A program made the position numbers and the translations under genes. Of a stretch of 25,396 nucleotides of DNA, positions 1 to 8,919 are shown one piece after another. The DNA lies in the IMG/VR virus record IMGVR_UViG_3300036861_001034, positions 1-25,396 of that record, one strand, 5' to 3'. Numbering within the stretch: the first letter of the stretch is position 1; each line of letters opens with the position of its first letter. Below the pieces are notes generated by a model. That model saw only the letters and a list, made by a program, of their open reading frames with translations. It did no database searches and was not told the origin of the DNA. The DNA is from a virus.

Positions 1-1
1 A

Positions 2-160
2 AGAAAAGTTATTGTTTGGTATACCAGTACTCCCATGCCACGGAGGCCACTGATCACGACACGTATGCAGAAGATCGGAGTTTTTGTAGTGCTCTGCGCA
101 TGGCTTGTCTATGTTCTACAGTTGGCGCTTCTTATGAAAGGAGAAATACTGCCTCGGTGA
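2..160 (+). CDS. Possible partial small membrane protein (3' end)
   Basis: A plus-strand frame is open from the left edge of the window to a TGA at 158-160. Internal ATG codons lie at 35 and 65. From the second, the peptide is 31 residues, with a hydrophobic run at about residues 6-24 (IGVFVVLCAWLVYVLQLALL) flanked by Lys/Arg, so it would span the membrane once. No convincing Shine-Dalgarno sequence lies close to either ATG. I do not recognise the family. It could be the end of a longer gene entering from the left or a chance frame. The hydrophobic pattern is the only support. Confidence 0.3.
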   Translation, partial: RKVIVWYTSTPMPRRPLITTRMQKIGVFVVLCAWLVYVLQLALLMKGEILPR

Positions 161-221
161 CGCATGGCATTGACGATTCCCCTTGCCTTTTTGTCCCCCA
201 CCATGCTACCCTGCCAGCCCA

Positions 222-256
222 CAAAAAGAAACCCCCTGGGTGGGAACCAGGGGGTT
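222..256 (-). terminator. Intrinsic terminator for leftward transcription
   Basis: A perfect 10-bp stem, AACCCCCTGG (230-239) with CCAGGGGGTT (247-256), encloses a 7-nt loop. On the minus strand the stem is followed by TTTCTTTTTG. The T-run exists only on the minus side, so it ends leftward transcripts. It lies beyond the plus-strand lipoprotein gene, about 1 kb past the last minus-strand gene. Confidence 0.75.
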
Positions 257-300
257 CAGTGCTCACGGCAGCGCTAACCACAAGCAGGTGGGGAATCACC

Positions 301-1296
301 ATGCGGAGTCTACCACGTTTGCGCCCTCGCGTCCATCTGGCTGTGGGGCTCCTTTTCCTCCTTACGGCCTGCTCTGGCGGTGGAGGCAGTACGACTGGTG
401 GCAGCACGACCAGTGGCGCCCCGTCAGCCACGACCGGGACGAGTGCCCCACCACCAGGCGCTCCTCCGCCCCCTGCCCAGCAAGCGCAGATGGTTGGTCT
501 CTATCGTGGGACGTGGGTCAGTACCACGACACCCTCAGCCGGCGGGGCTGCTGATGTCGAGATAGCGCCGCCTGGCATCGCTGAGACCACAGGTGCCACC
601 TTTACCAGATCACAGTGCTATACGACGGGCGTGCTCCAACTACGCCAGGACGGGGCGCAGGTCAGTGGGCAGGTGCTGTGGATCACAGGTGGCGTGAGCA
701 CGTTCACGGGCACACTGAGCACAGATGGGCTTTCATTCGTCGCCACGTATCGGGTCACGACCACGACCAGCTGCTGTCCAGCGGACGAGGGGCAGGTGAC
801 GCTGGTGCAGGTGCTCGCACGCGGGTTGCTGGATGTGGCCGTGGTCTTGGATGACACCACCATGCCTGTCCTCCTCGGTATTCCCTTCCAGATGGTCCCC
901 GCGAGTGGGTTTGGTCCCCCTGGTGGGGCAGAGGCGGCGACCCTGACCTTTCTCACGGCACGCACGGGCCAACTCACCCTCGCAGGCGTTACGCACGACT
1001 GCGGGGTAAGTGCTTCTTCCAGAGGCACCCTCACCTTCACCTGCGCAGGGATGGCGACACTGACTTTTAGTCATCGCGGGCTCTTGGTGGATATGGGGCT
1101 CGTTATCGTTGGCGGGCCTTCCGCCATTGGGCAGTCCCACTTTGTCCTCACCGGCCCGTTTGCCGTGGTGCGCAGTGATCGCGTCCCCCTCACGTTGCGG
1201 ATTGCCGTCGATGGGCGACTCATCTTGTTTGCGTCTCAGGCGGGAGCCGAAGTGTCTACGACGGTCAATATTTTTCGGCTCCCGCCCGTACTTTAA
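301..1296 (+). CDS. Exported lipoprotein of unknown function
   Basis: The protein has 331 residues from ATG 301, preceded by a purine-rich AGGTGGGGA. The frame is open further upstream, but that stretch contains the minus-strand terminator and lacks protein character. The N-terminus is basic (MRSLPRLRPR), then hydrophobic, ending in the lipobox LLTAC. This predicts signal peptidase II cleavage and lipid attachment at that Cys. A low-complexity Gly/Ser/Thr/Pro linker follows, then a beta-rich body starting near GLYRGTW with scattered Cys (CY, CC, C). The fold cannot be named. It is the only substantial plus-strand gene in the window that is not an HNH endonuclease. It could be a lysogenic-conversion gene (moron) or a host gene at a prophage edge. 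It converges with the beta-helix gene, and the two stops overlap. Confidence 0.75.
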   Translation: MRSLPRLRPRVHLAVGLLFLLTACSGGGGSTTGGSTTSGAPSATTGTSAPPPGAPPPPAQQAQMVGLYRGTWVSTTTPSAGGAADVEIAPPGIAETTGATFTRSQCYTTGVLQLRQDGAQVSGQVLWITGGVSTFTGTLSTDGLSFVATYRVTTTTSCCPADEGQVTLVQVLARGLLDVAVVLDDTTMPVLLGIPFQMVPASGFGPPGGAEAATLTFLTARTGQLTLAGVTHDCGVSASSRGTLTFTCAGMATLTFSHRGLLVDMGLVIVGGPSAIGQSHFVLTGPFAVVRSDRVPLTLRIAVDGRLILFASQAGAEVSTTVNIFRLPPVL

Positions 1297-3524
1297 TCTG
1301 CCACATAGGAGCCGCTGAACATCATGGAAAACCCACTCCCGAGCTGGCTGCATAACAGAAAATTGTTGTTCCCCGTCGCAGCGGGTAGGCCGCCTTCTGC
1401 CAGGACAATGCGGGTATCATTCTGCGGCAAAAAGGCTACGAGTTGCGTCTCGCCGGTCGTGAACGTCACGCCGAGATATTTGCCAATCGCCACAGCATGA
1501 TGGACGTTCGCCGTATTGCTGGGAGTAGGAAAATTGTCCAACGGCGTGGGGCCAATATAGGCATTGCCGCTGCCACCACTTTTCGACGACAGGGCATAGA
1601 AGCCCTGATATGTCACTAGTTTCTTGTCGCCACTCGTCTGGATCGTTACGAGTCCTGCTGCCGCTGCCACCGCGAGCGTTGGCTCGCCGCCCTCGCAGTG
1701 CAGCGCAGGGGTCCAGCTATACGTGCCTGCCGTGCCAGCGGATCCGCTGGTTTTGTCCCACACGACCCGCGTCGGACTGGGAAACGGATTGTTCGGATAG
1801 AACGCTAAGTCAGGCTTCACAATATCAACAATAGACAGATTGCTGGAGAGAATAACTTTACCGGTGACAGCAACACAGTTACGGCACAGGATGTTGGCGT
1901 TATCCTGATTGACGCCCCCGCCAGTGGTTTTGTCAATATCGAGGATCATGGGCGCGGCAATCGTCGGTTTCGGGGTCGGCGTGTTGGGGCACAGATTGTC
2001 TACCAGCGCATTCGGGCAGACGGTGCAGGGATAGGTGGGATTCGAGCCTGCGCAATAGCCGTCTGCACTGAAATTGCCGTCATACTTGATGTTGTCGAGG
2101 GTCACGCCGTTTTGCCCCCGTAGCTTGAGCAGATTGGCGCCGTTCGTATAGACATTCATGATAACGGTATTGACAATCGGCGCCGCACCTCCGTCAGTGT
2201 CCGTTTGGAGGTCAAGGACATACCCCCAGTTGGCGGGATTTTGGAGATAACTGGCGACATTATATTGCGTATGATCTGCAATGAACCACTGTTCAAAAAA
2301 GAGCATATCAAAAATGTTCGGGCCAAAGCCGGGATTGGGATTGGTCCCATGATAGAGGATACAGTTCGTGCCCCCATTGCACACAATATTGCGAAAGACA
2401 TTGCGCGATAATCCCACAGTAGGATCAATCTCAATGTTCGGGTGATAGGCGGGAGGATCGCCGGCATACCCCCCATGGCCATAGGTGCCCCCGATGCCTG
2501 TCACCACAAGGTAGAGATCGTGGAAGATACTGCGGTCAATATTGCAGAAGCCCCCCGTGCCGCACCCTTCTGCGGGCGAGCCCGCCAGGACCATGGGACG
2601 GTCGGCTTGAATGAACAGCGGGCCATAATCGCTCGTATCCCGGCCTTCGAGGTGAAAGCCGATGCTGGCCCGGCTCGTATCAGTCCAGGCATATTCGGGA
2701 CAGCCAATCGTGACGTTGTAGACGTGGCTTGCCGACACGTCAATGAGGTGCAACGCTTTTTTGACATAGGCATTATAGGCACTGGTACTACACAGCGACA
2801 TATCGTGGAAACTAAAAGCGAGACTTTCCTTGTCCGTCCTGCCCAACGTAAACATGGTCTGATCATTGGCTGTCGGGGCAAACCGAATAATCGTGACGCC
2901 CTCACCGGCCCCCCGTACAGTGTACGCCCCTGAGATAATCTCATGACCAGGATAGGAGGTGTTCAGCACGATGGGTGTCGCGCCCGACACCTGGAAAAAG
3001 CCATTCGTGAAGACATACTCATACTGACTGAGGCTAAAAATATGCTCAAAGCCGGTCCAGGGACTCGCACTGGTGCCCGCGCCACCCGTGGCGTATTTGT
3101 GGACCTCCGTGGGGCAGCCGGGTGCGGTGAGGTTAACCTTCCCCGTGGTCCCTGGGGCCAACCACAACGGCGCATCCAGCTTGGGACACCCCGCTAGCGT
3201 CAGCGTCTTGCCATTAGCAATGCTGACGGTGGTGCCGTGCGGCACCCAGAGCTGGATGTTCGCGGGAATCGTGTGATCGGTTGTGAGGGACCAACTGCCC
3301 TGCGTCAGCCACAGGGTCCGTTTGTTCGTCGTACCCAGCGTGGTGATGGCAGCACTCAGGGTGGCGCTACTGAGCGTTCCAGGGCTACTGAGCACGGCGT
3401 TGTAGAGCCCGATGTCCTCCTGCATGAGCGTGCGCTTGCCCGTAATAGCAGCGACGCTTAGCACGGCAACGAGGAGGACCCAGCCAAGAGAGGACCTCAA
3501 AGCATTGGGACGAAAGAGCTTCAT
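1293..3524 (-). CDS. Exported beta-helix (tailspike-like) protein
   Basis: The protein has 743 residues. ATG 3524 is preferred over the adjacent TTG 3527 because AGAGGTG sits at normal spacing before it. Residues 1-30 form a positively charged, then hydrophobic segment (WVLLVAVLSVAAITG) that reads as a signal peptide or membrane anchor. The body is rich in Asn, Gly, Thr and short beta repeats, and includes an N-terminal IPANIQLWVPHGTTVSI-type stretch and segments such as NVFRNIVCNG and LDNIKYDG. These are typical of right-handed parallel beta-helices in tailspikes and pectate-lyase-like proteins. Several Cys pairs occur. The expected role is adhesion or polysaccharide binding or cleavage at the cell surface, but no catalytic residues can be assigned. 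A signal peptide on such a protein is unusual. It is the last gene of the leftward operon. Confidence 0.7.
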   Translation of the reverse strand: MKLFRPNALRSSLGWVLLVAVLSVAAITGKRTLMQEDIGLYNAVLSSPGTLSSATLSAAITTLGTTNKRTLWLTQGSWSLTTDHTIPANIQLWVPHGTTVSIANGKTLTLAGCPKLDAPLWLAPGTTGKVNLTAPGCPTEVHKYATGGAGTSASPWTGFEHIFSLSQYEYVFTNGFFQVSGATPIVLNTSYPGHEIISGAYTVRGAGEGVTIIRFAPTANDQTMFTLGRTDKESLAFSFHDMSLCSTSAYNAYVKKALHLIDVSASHVYNVTIGCPEYAWTDTSRASIGFHLEGRDTSDYGPLFIQADRPMVLAGSPAEGCGTGGFCNIDRSIFHDLYLVVTGIGGTYGHGGYAGDPPAYHPNIEIDPTVGLSRNVFRNIVCNGGTNCILYHGTNPNPGFGPNIFDMLFFEQWFIADHTQYNVASYLQNPANWGYVLDLQTDTDGGAAPIVNTVIMNVYTNGANLLKLRGQNGVTLDNIKYDGNFSADGYCAGSNPTYPCTVCPNALVDNLCPNTPTPKPTIAAPMILDIDKTTGGGVNQDNANILCRNCVAVTGKVILSSNLSIVDIVKPDLAFYPNNPFPSPTRVVWDKTSGSAGTAGTYSWTPALHCEGGEPTLAVAAAAGLVTIQTSGDKKLVTYQGFYALSSKSGGSGNAYIGPTPLDNFPTPSNTANVHHAVAIGKYLGVTFTTGETQLVAFLPQNDTRIVLAEGGLPAATGNNNFLLCSQLGSGFSMMFSGSYVAD

Positions 3525-3541
3525 CAAACACCTCTGAGAAA

Positions 3542-3561
3542 CTCCGTCCTTCAGGACGGAG
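3542..3561. repeat. Perfect 8-bp hairpin in the intergenic gap
   Basis: CTCCGTCC (3542-3549), loop TTCA, GGACGGAG (3554-3561). It lies between the small gene ending at 3589 and the beta-helix gene starting at 3524. On the minus strand it is followed by TTTCTC, so it could act as a weak terminator or attenuator. Its sequence resembles the GTCC-loop-GGAC hairpins at the right ends of IS200/IS605 elements. Confidence 0.7.
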
Positions 3562-3588
3562 AGTTGTCAAACTGCTGTCCTTGTCTCG

Positions 3589-3858
3589 TTACTCCTGGCC
3601 TTCGTGCGGTGGCTGCACAGGAGACGCCGCAGGATTCTGTGCCTGAAACTTTGCGATGCAATTCTGCTTGATCGTATCGATGACATTGGCGAATTTGTGT
3701 GGGAATTCATCCAGTAGTGCGAACAGGTCCTTGAGGTCTTGCGGCGTCAACTGCAAGACCGGCCCTGGGTGCTGGGGCGCCGGTGCCAGTGCACTCGGGG
3801 CAGCGATGCCATTTGAAGGAAGAGACCCGTGTGGAAGAGGTCTGGGTTTCTTGTGCAT
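3589..3858 (-). CDS. Small hypothetical phage protein
   Basis: The protein has 89 residues from ATG 3858, which has GAGGAG ten bases upstream. The in-frame ATG at 3879 lacks a ribosome site. The N-terminal 40 residues are Pro/Ala-rich and basic (MHKKPRPLPHG). Residues of about 43-75 (LQLTPQDLKDLFALLDEFPHKFANVIDTI) predict amphipathic helices, and the C-terminus is again Pro-rich and disordered. It has no signal peptide and no recognised domain. It sits in the leftward operon between the DUF2793 fibre and the exported beta-helix protein, so a role in fibre assembly or attachment is possible but only inferred. Confidence 0.6.
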   Translation of the reverse strand: MHKKPRPLPHGSLPSNGIAAPSALAPAPQHPGPVLQLTPQDLKDLFALLDEFPHKFANVIDTIKQNCIAKFQAQNPAASPVQPPHEGQE

Positions 3859-3883
3859 AGCTTTCTGACTCCTCTGCATGCCA

Positions 3884-6235
3884 TCATGCGAGACGTGTCA
3901 CCGTGGCGTTCCTGAGAACAATGGTATCCGCACTGCCGGTGGCCCCCCAGGTAATCCCTGGTACGACACTTAATCCGCCTGCCCCACTGGTATCCAGGGC
4001 CTGTGTCGCCGTGTTATTATGGTTGGTGTTGTTGAGAAACGTACTGACGTTACTCACTTCCACGTTCACTGCGCCTCCTGGCGCTGCGGTGCCATAGATA
4101 TGCAGAATCAAGGTCACATGGCGGGTAGACCCTGCGGTTAAGGTGACACTGCTTGCCGTGGCAAAGACCTTCGTCCCGCCCAATTTCAGATAGGGCAACG
4201 ACGTTGTGGGACTCCCGGACATCGTGTAGGTATAGTCCAGCTCGACACGCAGGTGTGTGCCCGTGGTGAGCATGTTTTGAGGAATCGTGTAGATTGACGC
4301 AAAATCGACATCCGTGGCACTGTTCGTAATCGTCTCGTTGGGCCGGGTCTTGGACAGCGTGCCTGGGAGCGTCACCGTGCTGCCCTTGCTGTCGGGGAAT
4401 GTCACCGTGTCTGCGGTCGCGCTGAGTTTCAGCGTGTGCGCCACATTTTGCATATCCACGGTGAGCGTGCGGTCTGCCGTCAAGGTGATGGAACTCGTTG
4501 CCACCACCGGGACAAAGTGCGCGGCGCTCGTGTCGCGCAGATAGAGGCTTGCCAGGCTCACGTTGCCGGCGCCCGGGTCCACCGTGGCCCCGACCATGAG
4601 CCCCCCCTGAATCCGCGCCGCCTCGGACAACGCGCTGTCGGTCGCGACCGTGCGGGTGAGCCAGGCGATGGCTCCCTGGGTGTTGTCCGCGCCATTCGTC
4701 AGTAAGCCCTTGATCGCGGCAAACCGTCCCTGGCTCGCGGCGAAAATGACTGCGCCCCCATTATTATTCCCGGCGCCGTTGTCTTTGAGTACGAGCGCCC
4801 CCCCCAGGTTGCCCGCCGTATTCAGGGCAGCCGTGGCTTGGCCAGTCCCCGACAGCAACAGACTCAACGCTGTGCTGCTGGCAATCGTCGTGGCGCCTGA
4901 GCCAGCGACCAAGAAGGAGGAGGCAGGCCCCATCAGGAAATTACCGGAGCAGGTCCAGGCGGAAAAATCGATGCCGTGGGTCACGGTGCGCGTGCCACGA
5001 GCTCCGATCATCGTCCCGCCCGTCGTCACTGGCGCCCCCCCGTAAATCTCCGCGAAGACCAGCCCATAATTCCAGCCGCCACTGCCGGCCGCGCCAATGG
5101 CGATCGCGGCATCCAGGTCTGCCCCCTGCCCTCCGCCCATGCCGTAATCCACCACCCCTGCACCCAGCCGATAGCGCATGGACGAGCCGGCGTAATTGAG
5201 CATGCCGAACTCGACACAGCCCATACCAAAGTAGTTGACGGCACCAGACAGTGCGAACAAGTTGCACGCCACCGCGGTCATCATGCCCTGGGCGCCCGCG
5301 CCTGTATTCGTCCCGCCATCGCTCACGTCAACGACCATGTCGGCGTTCAGCGCGATGTAATCCCGATTGCCACCAGGATTCGACGCGATATAATGATGCT
5401 GCCCAACGTGCATAGCATGCTTCTGGCCTTTGTCGTTGCCGCCTGATTTCATCACGAACGACCATCCATTCACCCCTACGCTCGTGGGGCCGCCACTGTC
5501 ATCGATCGTGATCTGGTCATTCAGGATGTTGAAGTCGTTGTAGGCAAAATACGTGGTGCCCGTGTCGTACGTCGTCGGACCAAGCATGAGATAATTGATG
5601 CCTTGCACGATGGTCCCAGAGGGAGGTCGTAACGTCAGCGTCCCCCCATGCGACACATTCAGGAGGGAGGCCCCGGCGGCGGTCTGGAAGTCCACAAACT
5701 TGCCAGTGATGTCCGCAGAGTGCCGCTTTAGGAGGAGATTCGTCAGGCCGTTCGCGCTCAGGTCAATACTTTGTGGCACGGTGAACGTGTTGCTGTTCGC
5801 CATATTCATAATGGCCGAGACTGATCCGGTCGTAGGCGTAATGGTGAGCGATCCGTTGCCCGCGGAGACGCTGAGAACATCCCCACCACCGCCGCCGCCA
5901 AAGAACGCGACCCAGGCCGTCCCGCTAAAGATAATTTCTTCATTGGTATTCTGGTCGTACGCATGCCAGCCCTCCTGGGGCGTGATGAAGATCCAGGCGG
6001 CACCGAGGAACGTGGTGAGGTGGGTGGCATGCCCACTCCACGCACCCGTAGGCGAGGAGGCGACAATGTACTGGTCCCCTTCGGCGGGGCTCCCTGGTGG
6101 TGCGGCGAGGTCGCGGCGGATGACCGTGCATTGCACGAGTATCCCGAGGCGGTTGGTAGCCTCGTTAGCGCTGACGTAGCCCAGAATCTCGTCATCGTCG
6201 ATCAATTCAAGACCGAGACGCGGGGTTGTGGTCAT
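3884..6235 (-). CDS. Tail fibre protein with N-terminal DUF2793 domain
   Basis: The protein has 783 residues. ATG 6235 follows AGGAGG at good spacing, and the neighbouring GTG 6238 is too close to it. Residues of about 3-112 match the DUF2793 pattern: PRLGLELI at the start, a VNEA-like SANEATNRL, the LAAPPGSPAEGDQYIV segment, GAW, then a W-rich turn (GWHAYDQ...GTAWVAFF). This domain joins GTA-type tail tips to fibres. A Gly run follows, then a long Ser/Thr/Gly/Ala-rich beta region and a C-terminal beta-sandwich from about residue 640. It is likely trimeric and receptor-binding. The gene is six bases downstream of the large baseplate protein gene, consistent with co-translation. The C-terminal half is not assigned to a family. 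Confidence 0.85.
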   Translation of the reverse strand: MTTTPRLGLELIDDDEILGYVSANEATNRLGILVQCTVIRRDLAAPPGSPAEGDQYIVASSPTGAWSGHATHLTTFLGAAWIFITPQEGWHAYDQNTNEEIIFSGTAWVAFFGGGGGGDVLSVSAGNGSLTITPTTGSVSAIMNMANSNTFTVPQSIDLSANGLTNLLLKRHSADITGKFVDFQTAAGASLLNVSHGGTLTLRPPSGTIVQGINYLMLGPTTYDTGTTYFAYNDFNILNDQITIDDSGGPTSVGVNGWSFVMKSGGNDKGQKHAMHVGQHHYIASNPGGNRDYIALNADMVVDVSDGGTNTGAGAQGMMTAVACNLFALSGAVNYFGMGCVEFGMLNYAGSSMRYRLGAGVVDYGMGGGQGADLDAAIAIGAAGSGGWNYGLVFAEIYGGAPVTTGGTMIGARGTRTVTHGIDFSAWTCSGNFLMGPASSFLVAGSGATTIASSTALSLLLSGTGQATAALNTAGNLGGALVLKDNGAGNNNGGAVIFAASQGRFAAIKGLLTNGADNTQGAIAWLTRTVATDSALSEAARIQGGLMVGATVDPGAGNVSLASLYLRDTSAAHFVPVVATSSITLTADRTLTVDMQNVAHTLKLSATADTVTFPDSKGSTVTLPGTLSKTRPNETITNSATDVDFASIYTIPQNMLTTGTHLRVELDYTYTMSGSPTTSLPYLKLGGTKVFATASSVTLTAGSTRHVTLILHIYGTAAPGGAVNVEVSNVSTFLNNTNHNNTATQALDTSGAGGLSVVPGITWGATGSADTIVLRNATVTRLA

Positions 6236-6244
6236 CACATCCTC

Positions 6245-8809
6245 CTAGAGCGCAGCTTCAGTCGGATGGCCTGCGCCGGTATAGTCGTTTCCTTGCTGCA
6301 CGCGGAGATAGACCGGATCGCCTGGAACCAGGCCATCCTCCGTCTGTTCTGCCGCTGTATACGTCACCGTCCGGCTTGTCAGGTTCCAACTCCGCAATAC
6401 AATAGGGCTCCCCAGGCCGAGAATGCTGCTCACGACGTAGCGCTCCTCCCGTTCGCCCAACGGCCCCGCGATGCCAGCGATGCGCGTCCAGGGAATGCGC
6501 GTGCGCGGGCGCCACGTCACCGCAATATCATTGCTACTATTGCGTGTCCCTCGGAGATGACTAGGACTGAAACAGATTTGCCCGCGGCCCTGATTCACCA
6601 CGGCTACGGCGCTCACATCATCGATGCTTTCGCCAGAGGAGACGGTCTTGTAATAGCGCGTCTGATTCAAGTCTGAGGGCGGTGCGGCGTAGCGCTTGAT
6701 CGTCTCCGAATCCAAGATGATGAACGCCTCGCCTTCCTCGTGGTCGCCAGTCGCCCAGTCGGTCCCACGACGGGCACGCAATAAGGTATCGAGACGCCAG
6801 GTCACGTCGTCCAACTGCGTAGCATTTTGCCAGTAGAGGATCTCATTGCCCAGCAATGCCGCCCGCGCCAGCCCTGCAAGGACCGCCGCCTCGGTAAAAC
6901 TCTCAGGCACGCCAGCCGTCATGGTGATATCCACCGTGTGCGCCCGGTCCCAGGTATTGTAGCCTGGCCAGTCCTCGAGCACCGTCGCCGCCACCCCATG
7001 CCGAGCGATGGCTTGAAAGGTTGCGACAGGTTGCCAGTCGCTCACCCCGTCCACCGAGCGCAACACCGCGGCCCCGCGCCACCGTACATCCTCACTCGCC
7101 ACAGCAAAATACAGGCCGGTGTCATCATCTGCAGCACTCACAATAGAGGTGTCGAGGACAAGCAGTGTCGTCGGTTCCGGCGTCGCAATGAAGTGCGTCG
7201 TGCTTGGAGACGACAGTCCTTGCGTGGTATTCGTAAAGACGCTCGCCTGCTCGCTCACGCCCTGCCAGCGGAGGAGTCCCTGTGCGCCGTAATCATTCTG
7301 CGTCAGGCGGAGCGTGTGCAGCGCATCTGTCTGGATGTTCACCACGTCGGTGGGATTGAGCCGTGCCAAGGCCCGGCTGCTGGCAAAGGCCCCCTGGTCC
7401 CGACCAATCCAGCTGTTATAGAGGAGTTTGAGGGCTTGCTGCTTCGCCGCGTCGGGGGACATGACGATGGGCGCCTGGATCTGCCGCACGCGCCGGCTGA
7501 ATTGCGTGGGGACAGGCCGCGCCACCCGCTCACCCGGTTGCATATTCCAGTCGTAATCGCGTTCCCGATCCATGTAACTCAACTCCACGCGGGCCGGGAT
7601 CTCGATCTCCTGCATGTGCGTCAGGCTCAGCGGTGGGGGTACCGGCTCCTGCGCCTCGTGTGCGCCCAGGCAGGCCTGGGGGATGGTGAACAGGGGCGCT
7701 TGGCCGCGCGGCACAAAGATGATCTGGTCATCGGTCTCGACGCAATCAATGAGAAACACGTCAAGGAGCGGTTGGATGGCGGCACGGGCGGAGGGCCTGT
7801 TCAGCAACACATAGCCCTCAACCGTTTGTTCGACGCGGCTCACGTCGATTTGTCCCTCTTCCAGGCCGGCGCTCAGACAGAGGCTGTGCAAGATCGTGGC
7901 GATCGGAATGGGCGAGGCGGTAAAATTCACTTCTGCGGTGGGGAGCAGGAGGTGGTTGCCGAAGTCCGCCAGCGGCATGTTATTGAGCAGCACGTACACA
8001 CTGTCGCGCCACGCTGGCACTTGCGTCGTACCGCTGGCAATGCTCGTGATGTGTAGGGATGCATTGGTGCCGTGCCCTTCCTGCACGCCACCCCGATGCA
8101 AGGGGTAGCTGGGGCCGATGACGTAGCCCGTCCCGCCAAAGAGTTGCACACTCAGGACAGCGCCTCCACCCCCGATGGTGAGCACTTTGTAGCCTAGGTC
8201 ATCATTGCCACCCCCTATGCCGCCAGTATCTCCTACGACGTAGCCCGTACCGCCGGCGGTCATGGCATAACCGCTAATTGTGGCACGCCCGGCCTGGATT
8301 GTGGGATCCGGCTCCTGCGTCTCTTCCCCCAGGTAGACGCGCACGACGCCGGGGTATTTCTCTTTCGCCGTGGCGGGATTGACGCCGTCCCACGAATAGA
8401 ACAACTTGCCATCACCCCACAGGCGCGTAATCGACACGGCGGGACCTTGGCCAAAGAGGAAGGCCGCTGTGGTGCTGTAACTGTAGGTCGTTTGCCCCTC
8501 ACCGCCCTTGATGCCGCTCCCTTGGCGACTGATGCGCTCCTGGAGTTGGTTGCCCAACTGCCAGATCATCTTGCCAGGGATGCGGCAGCGCCCCCAGCCG
8601 ATGGGGCGGAACGAGCGAATCACGCTGCCTTGCGGCGTCGCCAGGTCGCCCAGGCGCGGGCCGAAGGCTTCGCTGCTGGGGGGGAACAAAAGAAAATTTG
8701 CGACTGCCTCCCCAGCCGCATAGGCGGCGGCCCCGGCAAAAGGGCCGCCATAGGCCGCCGCGACAATGGAACCTGCAATATTGGCAACTTCCCAGGCTAT
8801 TCTACCCAA
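6245..8809 (-). CDS. Large baseplate/host-specificity protein (Phage-tail_3, GTA g15/gpJ-like)
   Basis: The protein has 854 residues. The N-terminus (VANIAGSIVAAAYGGPFAGA) is a hydrophobic Gly/Ala segment followed by FGPRLGDLATPQGS and IGWGRCRIPGKMIW. This is the conserved start of GTA-type megatron and gpJ-like tail tip proteins. The central part (about 400-650) fits the Phage-tail_3 region, and the end has fibronectin-like beta segments. It would form the tail tip that contacts the receptor and carries the fibre encoded downstream. It is shorter than the roughly 1,300-residue GTA protein. The only in-frame start before an upstream TAG (8822-8824) is TTG 8809, with a weak GAAAG before it. 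The native start may have been disturbed by the HNH remnant that fills the gap upstream. Confidence 0.85.
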   Translation of the reverse strand: MGRIAWEVANIAGSIVAAAYGGPFAGAAAYAAGEAVANFLLFPPSSEAFGPRLGDLATPQGSVIRSFRPIGWGRCRIPGKMIWQLGNQLQERISRQGSGIKGGEGQTTYSYSTTAAFLFGQGPAVSITRLWGDGKLFYSWDGVNPATAKEKYPGVVRVYLGEETQEPDPTIQAGRATISGYAMTAGGTGYVVGDTGGIGGGNDDLGYKVLTIGGGGAVLSVQLFGGTGYVIGPSYPLHRGGVQEGHGTNASLHITSIASGTTQVPAWRDSVYVLLNNMPLADFGNHLLLPTAEVNFTASPIPIATILHSLCLSAGLEEGQIDVSRVEQTVEGYVLLNRPSARAAIQPLLDVFLIDCVETDDQIIFVPRGQAPLFTIPQACLGAHEAQEPVPPPLSLTHMQEIEIPARVELSYMDRERDYDWNMQPGERVARPVPTQFSRRVRQIQAPIVMSPDAAKQQALKLLYNSWIGRDQGAFASSRALARLNPTDVVNIQTDALHTLRLTQNDYGAQGLLRWQGVSEQASVFTNTTQGLSSPSTTHFIATPEPTTLLVLDTSIVSAADDDTGLYFAVASEDVRWRGAAVLRSVDGVSDWQPVATFQAIARHGVAATVLEDWPGYNTWDRAHTVDITMTAGVPESFTEAAVLAGLARAALLGNEILYWQNATQLDDVTWRLDTLLRARRGTDWATGDHEEGEAFIILDSETIKRYAAPPSDLNQTRYYKTVSSGESIDDVSAVAVVNQGRGQICFSPSHLRGTRNSSNDIAVTWRPRTRIPWTRIAGIAGPLGEREERYVVSSILGLGSPIVLRSWNLTSRTVTYTAAEQTEDGLVPGDPVYLRVQQGNDYTGAGHPTEAAL

Positions 8810-8858
8810 GATTAATACTTTCTATACTATTGAGATACATAGTCTTTTTTGTTATACA

Positions 8859-8915
8859 CTCAGCAATATTGTGCCAGCATGCCGCAGTTGTAATAGCAAG
8901 AAGGGGACAAAACCA
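8859..8915 (+). pseudogene. Remnant of an HNH endonuclease C-terminus
   Basis: Between the NlpC/P60 and baseplate genes, one plus-strand frame reads LSNIVPACRSCNSKKGTKPP. This is the typical last segment of an HNH nuclease core (N-I-V-P-A-C-x-x-C-N-x-x-K-G). The first Cys-His half of the domain and any start are missing, and the DNA before it is AT-rich non-coding. It corresponds to DNVALAHRRCNSKRG in the HNH gene at 20.2 kb. I read it as the decayed end of a lost homing endonuclease gene, in the same orientation as the three other HNH loci. Because it is short, chance similarity cannot be fully excluded. Confidence 0.6.
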
Positions 8916-8919
8916 CCGC

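Noticed and set aside
16-300. Upstream extension of the lipoprotein reading frame
   Set aside because: The true N-terminus with lipobox starts at 301. The extension crosses an intrinsic terminator and would place the signal peptide inside the protein.
6827-8056. Long plus-strand frame of 409 codons
   Set aside because: It lies fully antisense to the baseplate protein gene, which has strong family signatures. Its sequence is rich in Arg, His and Pro, without domains or a ribosome site.
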